Source: Cyanobacteria bacterium UBA1186
GTDB lineage: Bacteria; Cyanobacteriota; Vampirovibrionia; Gastranaerophilales; Gastranaerophilaceae
DNA length: 25,610 nucleotides
Assembly: GCA_002309875.1 (NCBI GenBank)
Contig: DBYM01000012.1
Coordinates: 35,553-61,162 of the forward strand
Direction of reading: 5' to 3'
How positions within the stretch are numbered: position 1 is the stretch's first letter; each line of letters starts with the position of its first letter. The notes under the pieces were generated by a model. It was not told where the DNA came from and ran no database searches. It was given only the letters and a program-made list of their open reading frames with translations. Made by a program: the position numbers and the translations under genes. Positions 16,518 through 22,754 of this stretch are shown here, piece by piece.

Positions 16518-17721
16518 TTTCACGACCTTTCTTTCTGTTATCGTCTTGTTCTCTGTTTCTTCTTTCACGCTGATTTAATTTGTCATAATCAATATTTTGC
16601 TCATCAAATCTTTGTCTGAGAAGAGGTAAATTTTCTTTTAGATATGCTTCCGCAACTTGAGAAGACGGAAGGAAATCTGCGGTAAGTTTTCCGTCCCTTG
16701 ATATTTTTATAATGACGGAAATGTTATTGTCAAAGTCTATTCTTATAGGTTTATTATCTTCCATTGCTTTTGCAAGCATGTCTGCAAGAGTTTTTGATAC
16801 CTGAACGGATTTCTGCGCCGCTTCGGGAGCCAGGTTGTTCATATTAACTTCGCCGTTTTGGACAAGATTTGCAAACACTTCGACGTCGGCTTCGTTCATT
16901 ATTACGGTATCATATTTGACTATTGTTTCTTTTGTTATTCCTGTCTGAGTATCAACCTTTTTAATTCCGTCGTTTTTGTTAACGATTTTTTCGGCAGGCT
17001 CTTCGACGTTGGCTTTGTTTGCCATTGCAATATTTTCAGCCATTGTTGATAAGATTGCGGCTTCTTCCGCCAAATCCTTGGTTGATGCGGAGAGTTTTTG
17101 AGTTCCCTGCTGAGGGGTTTCGTTATTCATAAAAGAAGAAAACGGTTGGCCGTCTCCGCCAAAATTCATATTAGGATTCATTTGCGGGAGCAGGTCTTTA
17201 TTTTCCTGTATGTTAAAATCATTGTTTATCAAGCCGAAACCTCCATTTTCATCGGAGTCATTATCAATGCTGAATTTGCTGACGGTATTATTATCGGCAG
17301 TATCAAGCGGATTCTTTACTCCAAATGGCTGATTATCCTCTGTTTGACCTATGATACCTTCTTTGTTACGGTTTAACGGGATAAAAGTTTGATTTTTTTC
17401 AATACCGACTTCAATTTCAGGTTTGTTAAATTTATCTACCAGTGAAAGAAGACTGTTCAGAGCATCTTCTACAAGTTTATCATCTTCCTGTTCAACTGCA
17501 GGTTGATTATCGGCTTTTTGCTCTGTTTTTTCGGCTTTTACATCAGCCTTTTTTGTGCTTTCTTCAGTTTCAGCAGATTTTTGAACTGTCTCGGTATCCT
17601 TTTCCTGCTTGGCATTTTTCAGTTCATCGGAAAATTTAACCTCGCTGTCGGAATTTTGTGTTTTCTGCTGAGTTTGCGCAGTATCCTGCGTCGGTTTGAT
17701 TGTTGTTGATTCGATGTTCAT
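16510..17721 (-). CDS. FliK-like flagellar hook-length control protein
   Basis: 403 aa. The first three quarters are low-complexity and disordered, rich in Gln, Glu, Lys, Asn and Asp, as expected for the molecular-ruler part of FliK. The C-terminal part (about 325-385: PIRIDFDNNISVIIKISRDG, then KLTADFLPSSQ, Y-L-K-E-N-L-P-L-L-R-Q-R-F-D-E-Q) matches the pattern of the FliK C-terminal domain that switches export specificity in FlhB. The very end is Arg/Lys/Asn-rich. It lies 5 nt after fliJ and overlaps the next flagellar gene, so the three form one operon. The assignment rests on the C-terminal pattern plus context. Confidence 0.75.
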   Translation of the reverse strand: MNIESTTIKPTQDTAQTQQKTQNSDSEVKFSDELKNAKQEKDTETVQKSAETEESTKKADVKAEKTEQKADNQPAVEQEDDKLVEDALNSLLSLVDKFNKPEIEVGIEKNQTFIPLNRNKEGIIGQTEDNQPFGVKNPLDTADNNTVSKFSIDNDSDENGGFGLINNDFNIQENKDLLPQMNPNMNFGGDGQPFSSFMNNETPQQGTQKLSASTKDLAEEAAILSTMAENIAMANKANVEEPAEKIVNKNDGIKKVDTQTGITKETIVKYDTVIMNEADVEVFANLVQNGEVNMNNLAPEAAQKSVQVSKTLADMLAKAMEDNKPIRIDFDNNISVIIKISRDGKLTADFLPSSQVAEAYLKENLPLLRQRFDEQNIDYDKLNQRERRNREQDDNRKKGRENE

Positions 17722-17726
17722 AATTT

Positions 17727-18227
17727 TTATCCTGTAATTTCTGCTTCGGTTTCTTCGATAATTTTTCTGAGTTCTTCATCTTCGGCTTCTTCCGCATTTT
17801 CTTTGGAATGGATATAGAATCTTTGTACGCCGATTTCCGAAAAAAGTTTCAGTTCTTTTGCTTTTTCTTCTTCAAGATAAGCATCTTTTTGTTTTTCTTT
17901 GTGTTTTTCAAGTACCTTAACCGCCTGTTCGCATTTGACGAGTTTTGCTTTTTCTTCGTCAAGTATGGCTTGCAATCGCTGCCTTTCAGCCTCTAATGCG
18001 TCTGCTTTGTCCCACAAATGATGAATATATTTATCGTAATATTCCATCATTTTGTAGTCAGCGGTTTTTCGGTTTTCAATGGTTTGGTCAATTTCTTTTT
18101 GGTTTTCGAGAATTCGTTGTTCTGCCATACGCACTTCGTTCAAGGCTTTTTGCACAACCATAAGTTGTTCTTCTTTTTTTCTGATTCTGAAATCCAGAAT
18201 TTTTTGTAATCTGTACACGAAGGGCAT
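17727..18227 (-). CDS. fliJ: Flagellar export protein FliJ
   Basis: 166-aa, almost entirely coiled-coil protein. It starts MPFVYRLQKILDFRIRKKEE, the conserved FliJ beginning (F-x-Y-R-L-Q-x-I-L-D). Heptads of Glu, Lys, Leu and Gln continue to about residue 125, followed by an acidic tail. FliJ links the flagellar export ATPase ring FliI to FlhA and escorts substrates. It is the first gene of the operon, 5 nt before the FliK-like gene. The start has only a weak GAGA-type site. fliI and fliH are not adjacent, unlike many bacteria. Confidence 0.85.
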   Translation of the reverse strand: MPFVYRLQKILDFRIRKKEEQLMVVQKALNEVRMAEQRILENQKEIDQTIENRKTADYKMMEYYDKYIHHLWDKADALEAERQRLQAILDEEKAKLVKCEQAVKVLEKHKEKQKDAYLEEEKAKELKLFSEIGVQRFYIHSKENAEEAEDEELRKIIEETEAEITG

Positions 18228-18246
18228 AATATCATTCTCTGTTAGA

Positions 18247-18278
18247 ATTATGACAGATTTTTCGAGGTATAAATACCT
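18247..18278 (-). promoter_or_regulatory. fliJ-operon promoter with palindromic operator
   Basis: On the minus strand TGT-CATAAT (18247-18255) is an extended -10 giving a leader of about 13 nt before fliJ. Across the -35 position lies the 16-bp palindrome GAGGTAT-AA-ATACCTC (18263-18278), well placed for a dimeric regulator. There is no sigma-54 or sigma-28 pattern at this site. Confidence 0.55.
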
Positions 18279-18366
18279 CTATATGAAGGATAATGACGCA
18301 GTGAAAAAAGTCAACCGAAAATCTGACTGACAACAAAAGAATCAATTGTTACAAAATCCAACGAAG

Positions 18367-18395
18367 TTGAAACTGCATAAATAATATGTCATAAT
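18367..18395 (+). promoter_or_regulatory. Strong vegetative promoter of the structured RNA
   Basis: TTGAAA (18367-18372), 17 bases, CATAAT (18390-18395), with TG one base before the -10. The start is predicted at about 18402. A 9-bp inverted repeat CTGCATAAA (18373-18381) / TTTATGCAG (18404-18412) brackets the spacer, -10 and start point. It may be an operator, or simply reflect the RNA's 5' arm. Confidence 0.8.
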
Positions 18396-18401
18396 AATAT
18401 T

Positions 18402-18578
18402 GCTTTATGCAGGTGTTTATTTTGTTCCTACATTTTTGATTAAACGGGAGAGTAAGCTCTGTAGTTTGCGAAGTATACCCGCCGATAACAAATCGCCAGC
18501 GGGAAACGGATATTCTAAGGCACTCACCCACCTGCTAGACGGCAGGTAACAAAATCGCTCCTGTGTAAAGCCTTTTTT
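18402..18578 (+). ncRNA. Structured non-coding RNA, about 177 nt, 6S-like architecture
   Basis: The predicted start point coincides with the 5' arm of a closing helix, GCTTTATGCAGG (18402-18413) with CCTGTGTAAAGC (18560-18571). This is 12 bp including two G-U pairs that would be mismatches on the other strand. A T-run (18573-18578) follows immediately. An inner helix TTTTGTT / AACAAAA (18420-18426, 18548-18554) follows an internal loop. Inside are three hairpins: CTAC..AGAG-TAAG-CTCT-GTAG (18428-18464), CCCGC-CGAT..ATCG-CCA-GCGGG (18478-18503) and ACCTGC / GCAGGT (18530-18547). There is no open frame. Size, terminal pairing, large open centre and intrinsic stop fit a 6S RNA, but I see no sequence signature that proves it. 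Its 3' end meets the stop codon of the opposing gene. Confidence 0.75.
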
Positions 18579-19914
18579 ATGCGTCTTCTTTAAGTTTGGA
18601 TATATCGAGGAGGATTTCGCCTTTGGATTCCTGAGCGGTGTATTGCTTGTAGTCTCTTATGTATTTTGTATCAACTCTGAGTTTTTTAAATTTACCTCTG
18701 TTTGCAAGTTGAATCAGACGGTCAATTTGTTTTTGGTTATTTTTTGCGGTATTGGGGCGTCTTTTCATTTGTTCTTTGTAATCAATATTTCCTCTTGCGG
18801 AATTTTCTTCTACCGAAGCGACGGCATAATTTTTCATGGAATCTTTTCCTCCTTTGGATTTCGGACGCCGATGCTCTACCGAACTGTACGAAAGGTGAGC
18901 GAGTCTGAATGCAATTTTATCGGACGGAGAATCTTTGAATTTGAGAATGTAGGCATCAACGCCGTTTTTTGAAGTCGGCAGGGTTTCCGCAATATTGTGC
19001 ATTTGCTCTTTGAGTTTTTGGTTTTTCACTCCGTCTAAAATTTTGTCTAATCTGTATATAAAAGTTTTACGGCTGAAGGGGATTACAACGGGCTCTTTGT
19101 CAAGATTTGAGATGGAGGACAATAAAAGTTCGTTCAGAGGTTTGTAACTTCTCAGATATGAATGTGACTGTGCAATTTTTATCAGATTGTTTATGATTTC
19201 TTTCTGCTTATCTTTGCTGTTAATATCGGAAATGTCAGGCATTTTGTCGGATTCTTCTATCATTTTTACAACAAAATTTGCTGTTCTTTTGTTTGTTAAA
19301 TCTCTGATATCATCGTGGATTTTTCTTAAATTATATTGAAAAGTCGCCTTGCTGAACGGGCTTACAATCGGTTTGTCATCAAGTTGGTCTTGGGTTTTGT
19401 CCATAAGAGTTTTAAATGATGCTTTGGCTTTGGGCGGTAATTTTTCCGACAGTTCTTTTAAATTGTTAAAGATGTCCGTTTGTCTTTTACGCAGTGATTT
19501 TTTATTTTCGACGGACAGAGCCTGCATGATTTCCTGTAAGTCATCATCGGGGTGATGCTGTGCTCTCTTTTTTATCTGCTGAAAGACTTTATAAGGAATT
19601 TCCGAAAACGTGTTTTCGAAGATTTTGAGGAATTTGACCGAATATCTCGCGGGCGCACTGAAAACACCCGATTTGAGCAGATTTTCGAACAGGCCTGACG
19701 GAATTGTCATTTTGCCCGTGTACATATCGGGAATTCCGTATTGCATCAGGGCTCTCAAACCTTCCGCATTCTTGATTGAGCCGAAACTCGGATTTGACTG
19801 CGGATACTGAAGGATACTGTTTATGCCGTAATTTCTGTATGTCCTGTTTGCGGAGACAGGTTTCAGTGTGTTGAATGTCGGATAATAAATATTTTGGACA
19901 GCCGCTACTCTCAT
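18577..19914 (-). CDS. HNH-like protein with internal duplication and NPSFG motif
   Basis: 445 aa; no named family recognised. The N-terminus is polar with S-N-P-S-F-G (Phe44). A helical region follows that carries a duplicated block: PIVSPFSKATFQYNLRKI near residue 182 and PVVIPFSRKTFIYRLDKI near 277. Residues about 346-378 read VEHRRPKSKGGKDSMKNYAV, then ASVEENSARGN. This is the E-H / G-G / N / N-x-x-R-G-N spacing of HNH nucleases, but without the zinc cysteines. The C-terminus is basic. It could be a nuclease, an RNA- or DNA-binding protein, or an inactive relative. The promoter TTAACA-N17-TATTAT lies so close that only about 4 nt precede the ATG. There is no membrane segment. The stop codon lies in the T-run of the opposing RNA gene. 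Confidence 0.7.
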   Translation of the reverse strand: MRVAAVQNIYYPTFNTLKPVSANRTYRNYGINSILQYPQSNPSFGSIKNAEGLRALMQYGIPDMYTGKMTIPSGLFENLLKSGVFSAPARYSVKFLKIFENTFSEIPYKVFQQIKKRAQHHPDDDLQEIMQALSVENKKSLRKRQTDIFNNLKELSEKLPPKAKASFKTLMDKTQDQLDDKPIVSPFSKATFQYNLRKIHDDIRDLTNKRTANFVVKMIEESDKMPDISDINSKDKQKEIINNLIKIAQSHSYLRSYKPLNELLLSSISNLDKEPVVIPFSRKTFIYRLDKILDGVKNQKLKEQMHNIAETLPTSKNGVDAYILKFKDSPSDKIAFRLAHLSYSSVEHRRPKSKGGKDSMKNYAVASVEENSARGNIDYKEQMKRRPNTAKNNQKQIDRLIQLANRGKFKKLRVDTKYIRDYKQYTAQESKGEILLDISKLKEDA

Positions 19915-19924
19915 ACTCGAGAAA

Positions 19925-19953
19925 ATAATATCATGGTTTTCGGCTCTTGTTAA
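19925..19953 (-). promoter_or_regulatory. Promoter giving a near-leaderless mRNA
   Basis: On the minus strand TTAACA (19948-19953), 17 bases, TATTAT (19925-19930), with TG upstream of the -10. The predicted start is near 19918, leaving about 4 nt before the ATG at 19914 and no ribosome binding site of its own. Confidence 0.6.
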
Positions 19954-19982
19954 AAATGTTAAAACTTGTAATATTTAATTTT

Positions 19983-20657
19983 TTAGTCGTTTTGATGACG
20001 TTCTATCAGTTTTTCTATTATGAGGAAATCATCAGGCTCATCTATTTCGTATGCGGTATATTCGGGCATTTCATATACGGTAATTTTACCTGACATGCGG
20101 TTTTTGTCCCGTATAATATTTTCGACGGAATTTATGTAGCAGGCTCCGTTTTCCTGAATTATTCCCTCGTAATCCTGCCTGCGGGGGCGTTTTTTGTAAT
20201 CATAATTTATGGGGTTTCCGTTTTTTGACCAGAAGAAATGCTTTGTGAGAACGCCTGTCATTGCGGAATCTGCTTTTTCTTCAAGGTATTTTTTGTATAA
20301 ATTTTCAATGTGTTTTGCTTTTAAGAGCGGTGAAGTTGCCTGAATAAGGAAGAATTTATCTTCTGCGTTAAGTTTTGCCCTTTTGATGTATTCGAGCATG
20401 ACACTTTCGGTTGAGGAGGTGTCCTGTGCGTTTTCGGCAAGCCTTTTGTAGATTTCAACTTTTGGCAGGTTGAAGTTCAGAACGGTTTTTTCGATTTCCT
20501 GGCTATCGGTTGCTATGATGACTTTATCTATACAGACTGCATCATTGGCGGCTTTTGCGGTCCAGAAAACGAGTGGTTTCCCGAAGATTGGTTTGATATT
20601 TTTTAAAGGTATTGATTTGCTGCCTCCCCGGACAGGAATGAACGCTATGTTAACCAT
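19983..20657 (-). CDS. CMP-N-acylneuraminate (nonulosonate) cytidylyltransferase
   Basis: NeuA-type enzyme that couples CTP to a nonulosonic acid (sialic, legionaminic or pseudaminic acid) to give the CMP-sugar used by surface glycosyltransferases. 224 aa, the usual length. Seen: the nucleotide-binding signature IPVRGGSKSIPLKNIKPIFG (Arg10, Lys19, Asn20) followed by KPLVFWT, IATDSQEI, LIQATSPLL (family: LQPTSPLR), QENGACYI, and a final YEIDEPDDFLIIE. The sugar cannot be told from sequence; sialic-type (NeuA) and PseF/legionaminate-type enzymes look alike. GAGGAG precedes the ATG. With flagellar genes and glycosyltransferases nearby, flagellin or envelope decoration is likely; this is inference. 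No nonulosonate synthase (NeuB type) lies in the window. Confidence 0.85.
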   Translation of the reverse strand: MVNIAFIPVRGGSKSIPLKNIKPIFGKPLVFWTAKAANDAVCIDKVIIATDSQEIEKTVLNFNLPKVEIYKRLAENAQDTSSTESVMLEYIKRAKLNAEDKFFLIQATSPLLKAKHIENLYKKYLEEKADSAMTGVLTKHFFWSKNGNPINYDYKKRPRRQDYEGIIQENGACYINSVENIIRDKNRMSGKITVYEMPEYTAYEIDEPDDFLIIEKLIERHQND

Positions 20658-20675
20658 AAAATACTCCTCGGGATA

Positions 20676-20704
20676 AGTATAACACAGAGGGCGGGGAATG
20701 TGAA
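20676..20704 (-). promoter_or_regulatory. Promoter of the cytidylyltransferase gene
   Basis: On the minus strand TTCACA (20699-20704), 17 bases, TATACT (20676-20681), with TG upstream of the -10. The start is predicted near 20669, giving a leader of about 12 nt containing GAGGAG. Confidence 0.65.
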
Positions 20705-20718
20705 TTTGTTACCGGCAC

Positions 20719-20747
20719 TTTACAACGGAATATTTTTTGTGTAATAT
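20719..20747 (+). promoter_or_regulatory. Promoter of the tRNA-Ser pair
   Basis: TTTACA (20719-20724), 17 bases, TAATAT (20742-20747). The start is predicted near 20754, about 19 nt before the first tRNA. Confidence 0.65.
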
Positions 20748-20772
20748 TGACGGGTGACCAAAGCACACTCTT

Positions 20773-20862
20773 GGAGGAGTGCCAGAGCGGTTGATCGGAG
20801 CGGTCTTGAAAACCGTCGAACGTGCGAGCGTTCCGTGGGTTCGAATCCCACCTCCTCCTCCA
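20773..20862 (+). tRNA. tRNA-Ser (anticodon UGA)
   Basis: Acceptor GGAGGAG / CTCCTCC; anticodon loop CTTGAAA on a 5-bp stem (anticodon TGA); long variable arm GAACG / CGTTC as expected for class II tRNA-Ser; T-arm GTGGG-TTCGAAT-CCCAC; 3' CCA encoded. The discriminator base is U, whereas most bacterial tRNA-Ser have G. Confidence 0.95.
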
Positions 20863-20870
20863 TTCATATA

Positions 20871-20893
20871 AGCTGACGAGAGTCGGCTTTTTT
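20871..20893 (+). terminator. Intrinsic terminator between the tRNAs
   Basis: AGCTGAC-GAGA-GTCGGCT (7 bp, one G-U pair) followed by six Ts. It lies 8 nt after the first tRNA. The second tRNA has no clear separate promoter, so either read-through is partial or this hairpin is a processing signal. Confidence 0.7.
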
Positions 20894-20903
20894 AATACTA
20901 TAA

Positions 20904-20993
20904 GGAGAGGTGTCCGAGCGGTTTAAGGTGGCGACCTCGAAAGTCGTTGTGAGGTTTAAAGCTTCACCGCGGGTTCGAATCCCGCCCTCTCCA
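20904..20993 (+). tRNA. tRNA-Ser (anticodon CGA), integration target
   Basis: Acceptor GGAGAGG / CCTCTCC; anticodon loop CTCGAAA (anticodon CGA); variable arm GTGAGG / CTTCAC; T-arm GCGGG-TTCGAAT-CCCGC. The discriminator is A, and the next bases are AAC, so CCA is not encoded here, although it is in the neighbouring tRNA. The last 14 bases recur at 22755-22768 followed by CCA, which suggests that the original 3' end was displaced by an insertion. Confidence 0.93.
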
Positions 20994-21039
20994 AACTAAT
21001 CAGACTCTGATAAACATCAGAGTCTGATTAGTTTTATTA
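20993..21039 (+). terminator. Very strong terminator after the tRNA-Ser genes
   Basis: Perfect 19-bp stem (20993-21011 with 21016-21034) and a 4-nt loop, followed by TATTATAATTTTT. It begins at the tRNA discriminator base, so it ends the tRNA transcript at once. It lies just inside the proposed element. Confidence 0.9.
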
Positions 21040-21103
21040 TAATTTTTGAACAGTTTGCGAATTTCAGTCAGTTTTAGAAAAACGGAAAAATCCGTTTTTA
21101 AAT

Positions 21104-22615
21104 TTATTCTACGCGTTGTGTTTTCTCGTTTTCTATTGCTTGTAAAAGAGCATTTATGTCAATGATTTTAATTGGAACAGTTTCTTCCGTTCTGCCTTCA
21201 TAGGGAGCTTCAGGATCTATCATTTCTGTAGATAATTGAATCCTTGCAGTTTCAGCAGCTAGTTGTTTGAACTTTTCGGGTGTTATACTAGGATCTGCTT
21301 GACAAGCAAGAGTATAATATCCTGCAACAGCAGGGATTGCCCAACTTGCTGAAGCTCTTGAATCGTGTCTGTATGCTGTTTCATTTGTAGGATCCGGGAC
21401 AGTTCTATTCCCTGAATTTACATATAATGCATTTTTATTCCAAGCGCCAAGGCATATTTGATAATTATTAAAGTCATCAGTATCACCCATAGGATCTTTC
21501 TTTTCTAAATATCCGAAATCATTCCAAAACTCTTCACTAGATAAAACCCATACTCCTGAATCTGTAAGTTCTTTAACTAATGCTTGTGCTTCCTCTTGTT
21601 CACCGTATATAGGCCCTGAAATAGATACAACGCGTATCCTCTGATTTGCAGGTAATGTTTTATTTTTCTCAATTATACTTTTGAGAGTGTTTATCATATC
21701 ATTACCGCCGGTTTCGCTTCTATCCTGATATTCGGCAAAGAAGTAAACATCTGCATCAGGAGCAATCCCGGTTTGTTGTCCTGCAAGTATTCCTGTGACT
21801 GCTGATGCATGGAAATAATCTTCAATTTGTGCTGCATATTCGCAACATTGATATTCTTTTATATTTAAATCATTATGCGGTTTTAATTGCCAATCACAAA
21901 CGGCAACACTTACGCCTTTACCTGTATAGCCTTTCTCGTGTACCTTATCAATGCCTAAGCCCAATGACTTTCCCTTATCAAAGACCTGTTGAGGATTATA
22001 ATTTTCTGGCAAATGTTCTCTCGGAGTATCTGCAAAAGTTGATTCGTCAAAACTTAAATAATAAAAAACATCTTCTGAATTTGACCAATCGATATCACCA
22101 GACAATGTCATTCCTTTTGGGAATTGAAAAACATATCCCCCCTGTTTGCAAAATTCTTTTATAAAATCCATTGTAATAGGTTCTTTTAATTCAATTTGTT
22201 CAAGCTTTTCATAAACATTCCACATACTTCCTTCTTTTATAGCTTCACGAACTAATGTGCCAAATAAGACATTAAAAGTTTCTTTATCTTTTGTTTTATG
22301 GCCGTGGAATCTGTATGCCTCATCACGCAGTTCATTTATAGCTTCCAATGAACATTTCTCGTATTCTTTGTCATATTTTTTCTCTTTAAATTCAACAGTA
22401 GCTTCGTTTCCTGTTTTTTCTTTTGCTTCCAAGGCAATTTGTTCCATGTGGTCTTGAAATTCCCAAATGTTAACTTGGTCATTAATTGATTGCAAATATT
22501 CATTAAATACACTTGGGGATTTTTGTTTTTTGATAAAGTTTTGAACTTCATCTTTCTGTATAGATTGGTCTTTGTTAGTATTAATCATCTTTACTAAACC
22601 GAATATGTTTAACAT
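21104..22615 (-). CDS. Subtilisin-like (S8) serine peptidase with EF-hand-like N-terminus
   Basis: 503 aa. Residues 12-23 (NTNKDQSIQKDE) fit an EF-hand calcium loop, with acidic or amide residues at 1, 3, 5 and 12. A charged helical region runs to about 180, then comes the S8 domain. Catalytic residues: Asp241 in VAVCDW, His269 in FHASAVTGILAG (family HGTHVAGI), and Ser424 in ASASWAIPAVAG (family GTSMASPHVAG). Spacing matches subtilisins (28 and 155 residues apart). The usual oxyanion stretch (A-A-G-N) is replaced around WVLSSEEFWNDFG, so activity is not certain. There is no signal peptide or pro-segment cleavage site. GGAG sits 6 nt before the ATG, and a perfectly spaced sigma-28 promoter lies upstream. 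It lies alone between tRNA-Ser repeats. A flagellum-linked or exported protease is the inference. Confidence 0.82.
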   Translation of the reverse strand: MLNIFGLVKMINTNKDQSIQKDEVQNFIKKQKSPSVFNEYLQSINDQVNIWEFQDHMEQIALEAKEKTGNEATVEFKEKKYDKEYEKCSLEAINELRDEAYRFHGHKTKDKETFNVLFGTLVREAIKEGSMWNVYEKLEQIELKEPITMDFIKEFCKQGGYVFQFPKGMTLSGDIDWSNSEDVFYYLSFDESTFADTPREHLPENYNPQQVFDKGKSLGLGIDKVHEKGYTGKGVSVAVCDWQLKPHNDLNIKEYQCCEYAAQIEDYFHASAVTGILAGQQTGIAPDADVYFFAEYQDRSETGGNDMINTLKSIIEKNKTLPANQRIRVVSISGPIYGEQEEAQALVKELTDSGVWVLSSEEFWNDFGYLEKKDPMGDTDDFNNYQICLGAWNKNALYVNSGNRTVPDPTNETAYRHDSRASASWAIPAVAGYYTLACQADPSITPEKFKQLAAETARIQLSTEMIDPEAPYEGRTEETVPIKIIDINALLQAIENEKTQRVE

Positions 22616-22652
22616 TTACTGCTCCATCTTTAGCCATACTTTACCAATGTGT

Positions 22653-22679
22653 ATATCGGCATTTTTTTGAAAAACTTTA
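22653..22679 (-). promoter_or_regulatory. Sigma-28 (FliA) promoter of the protease gene
   Basis: On the minus strand TAAAGTTT (22672-22679), exactly 11 bases, GCCGATAT (22653-22660). The boxes and the following ACA are identical to the promoter at 5811-5837. The predicted start is near 22646, about 31 nt before the ATG. It places the protease in the late flagellar regulon. Confidence 0.88.
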
Positions 22680-22754
22680 ATAATTTGGGGAAATTGTTAC
22701 ATTCGGAGGAGAAATTTTACAATTCATAGGTTTAAGTGCGAGTGAGCAAGACAG

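Noticed and set aside
16518..16568. Longer start for the hook/rod protein (17 extra residues)
   Set aside because: The extension is the out-of-frame end of the FliK-like gene. Homology and a binding site both point to ATG 16517.
17291..17318. Sigma-28-like TAAAGAAT-N12-GCCGATAA inside the fliK-like gene (minus strand)
   Set aside because: The -35 has two mismatches, the spacer is 12 rather than 11, and the sequence is fully explained by coding. An internal promoter for the hook/rod gene cannot be excluded but is weak.
18460..18488. TGTAGTTT-N13-GCCGATAA on the plus strand
   Set aside because: The spacer is 2 bases too long, no gene follows, and the bases are used in helices of the structured RNA.
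18402..18578. Cobalamin, TPP, glycine, SAM, lysine or c-di-GMP riboswitch, SRP RNA, tmRNA
   Set aside because: None of the conserved core sequences is present, and no gene lies downstream on the same strand to be regulated.
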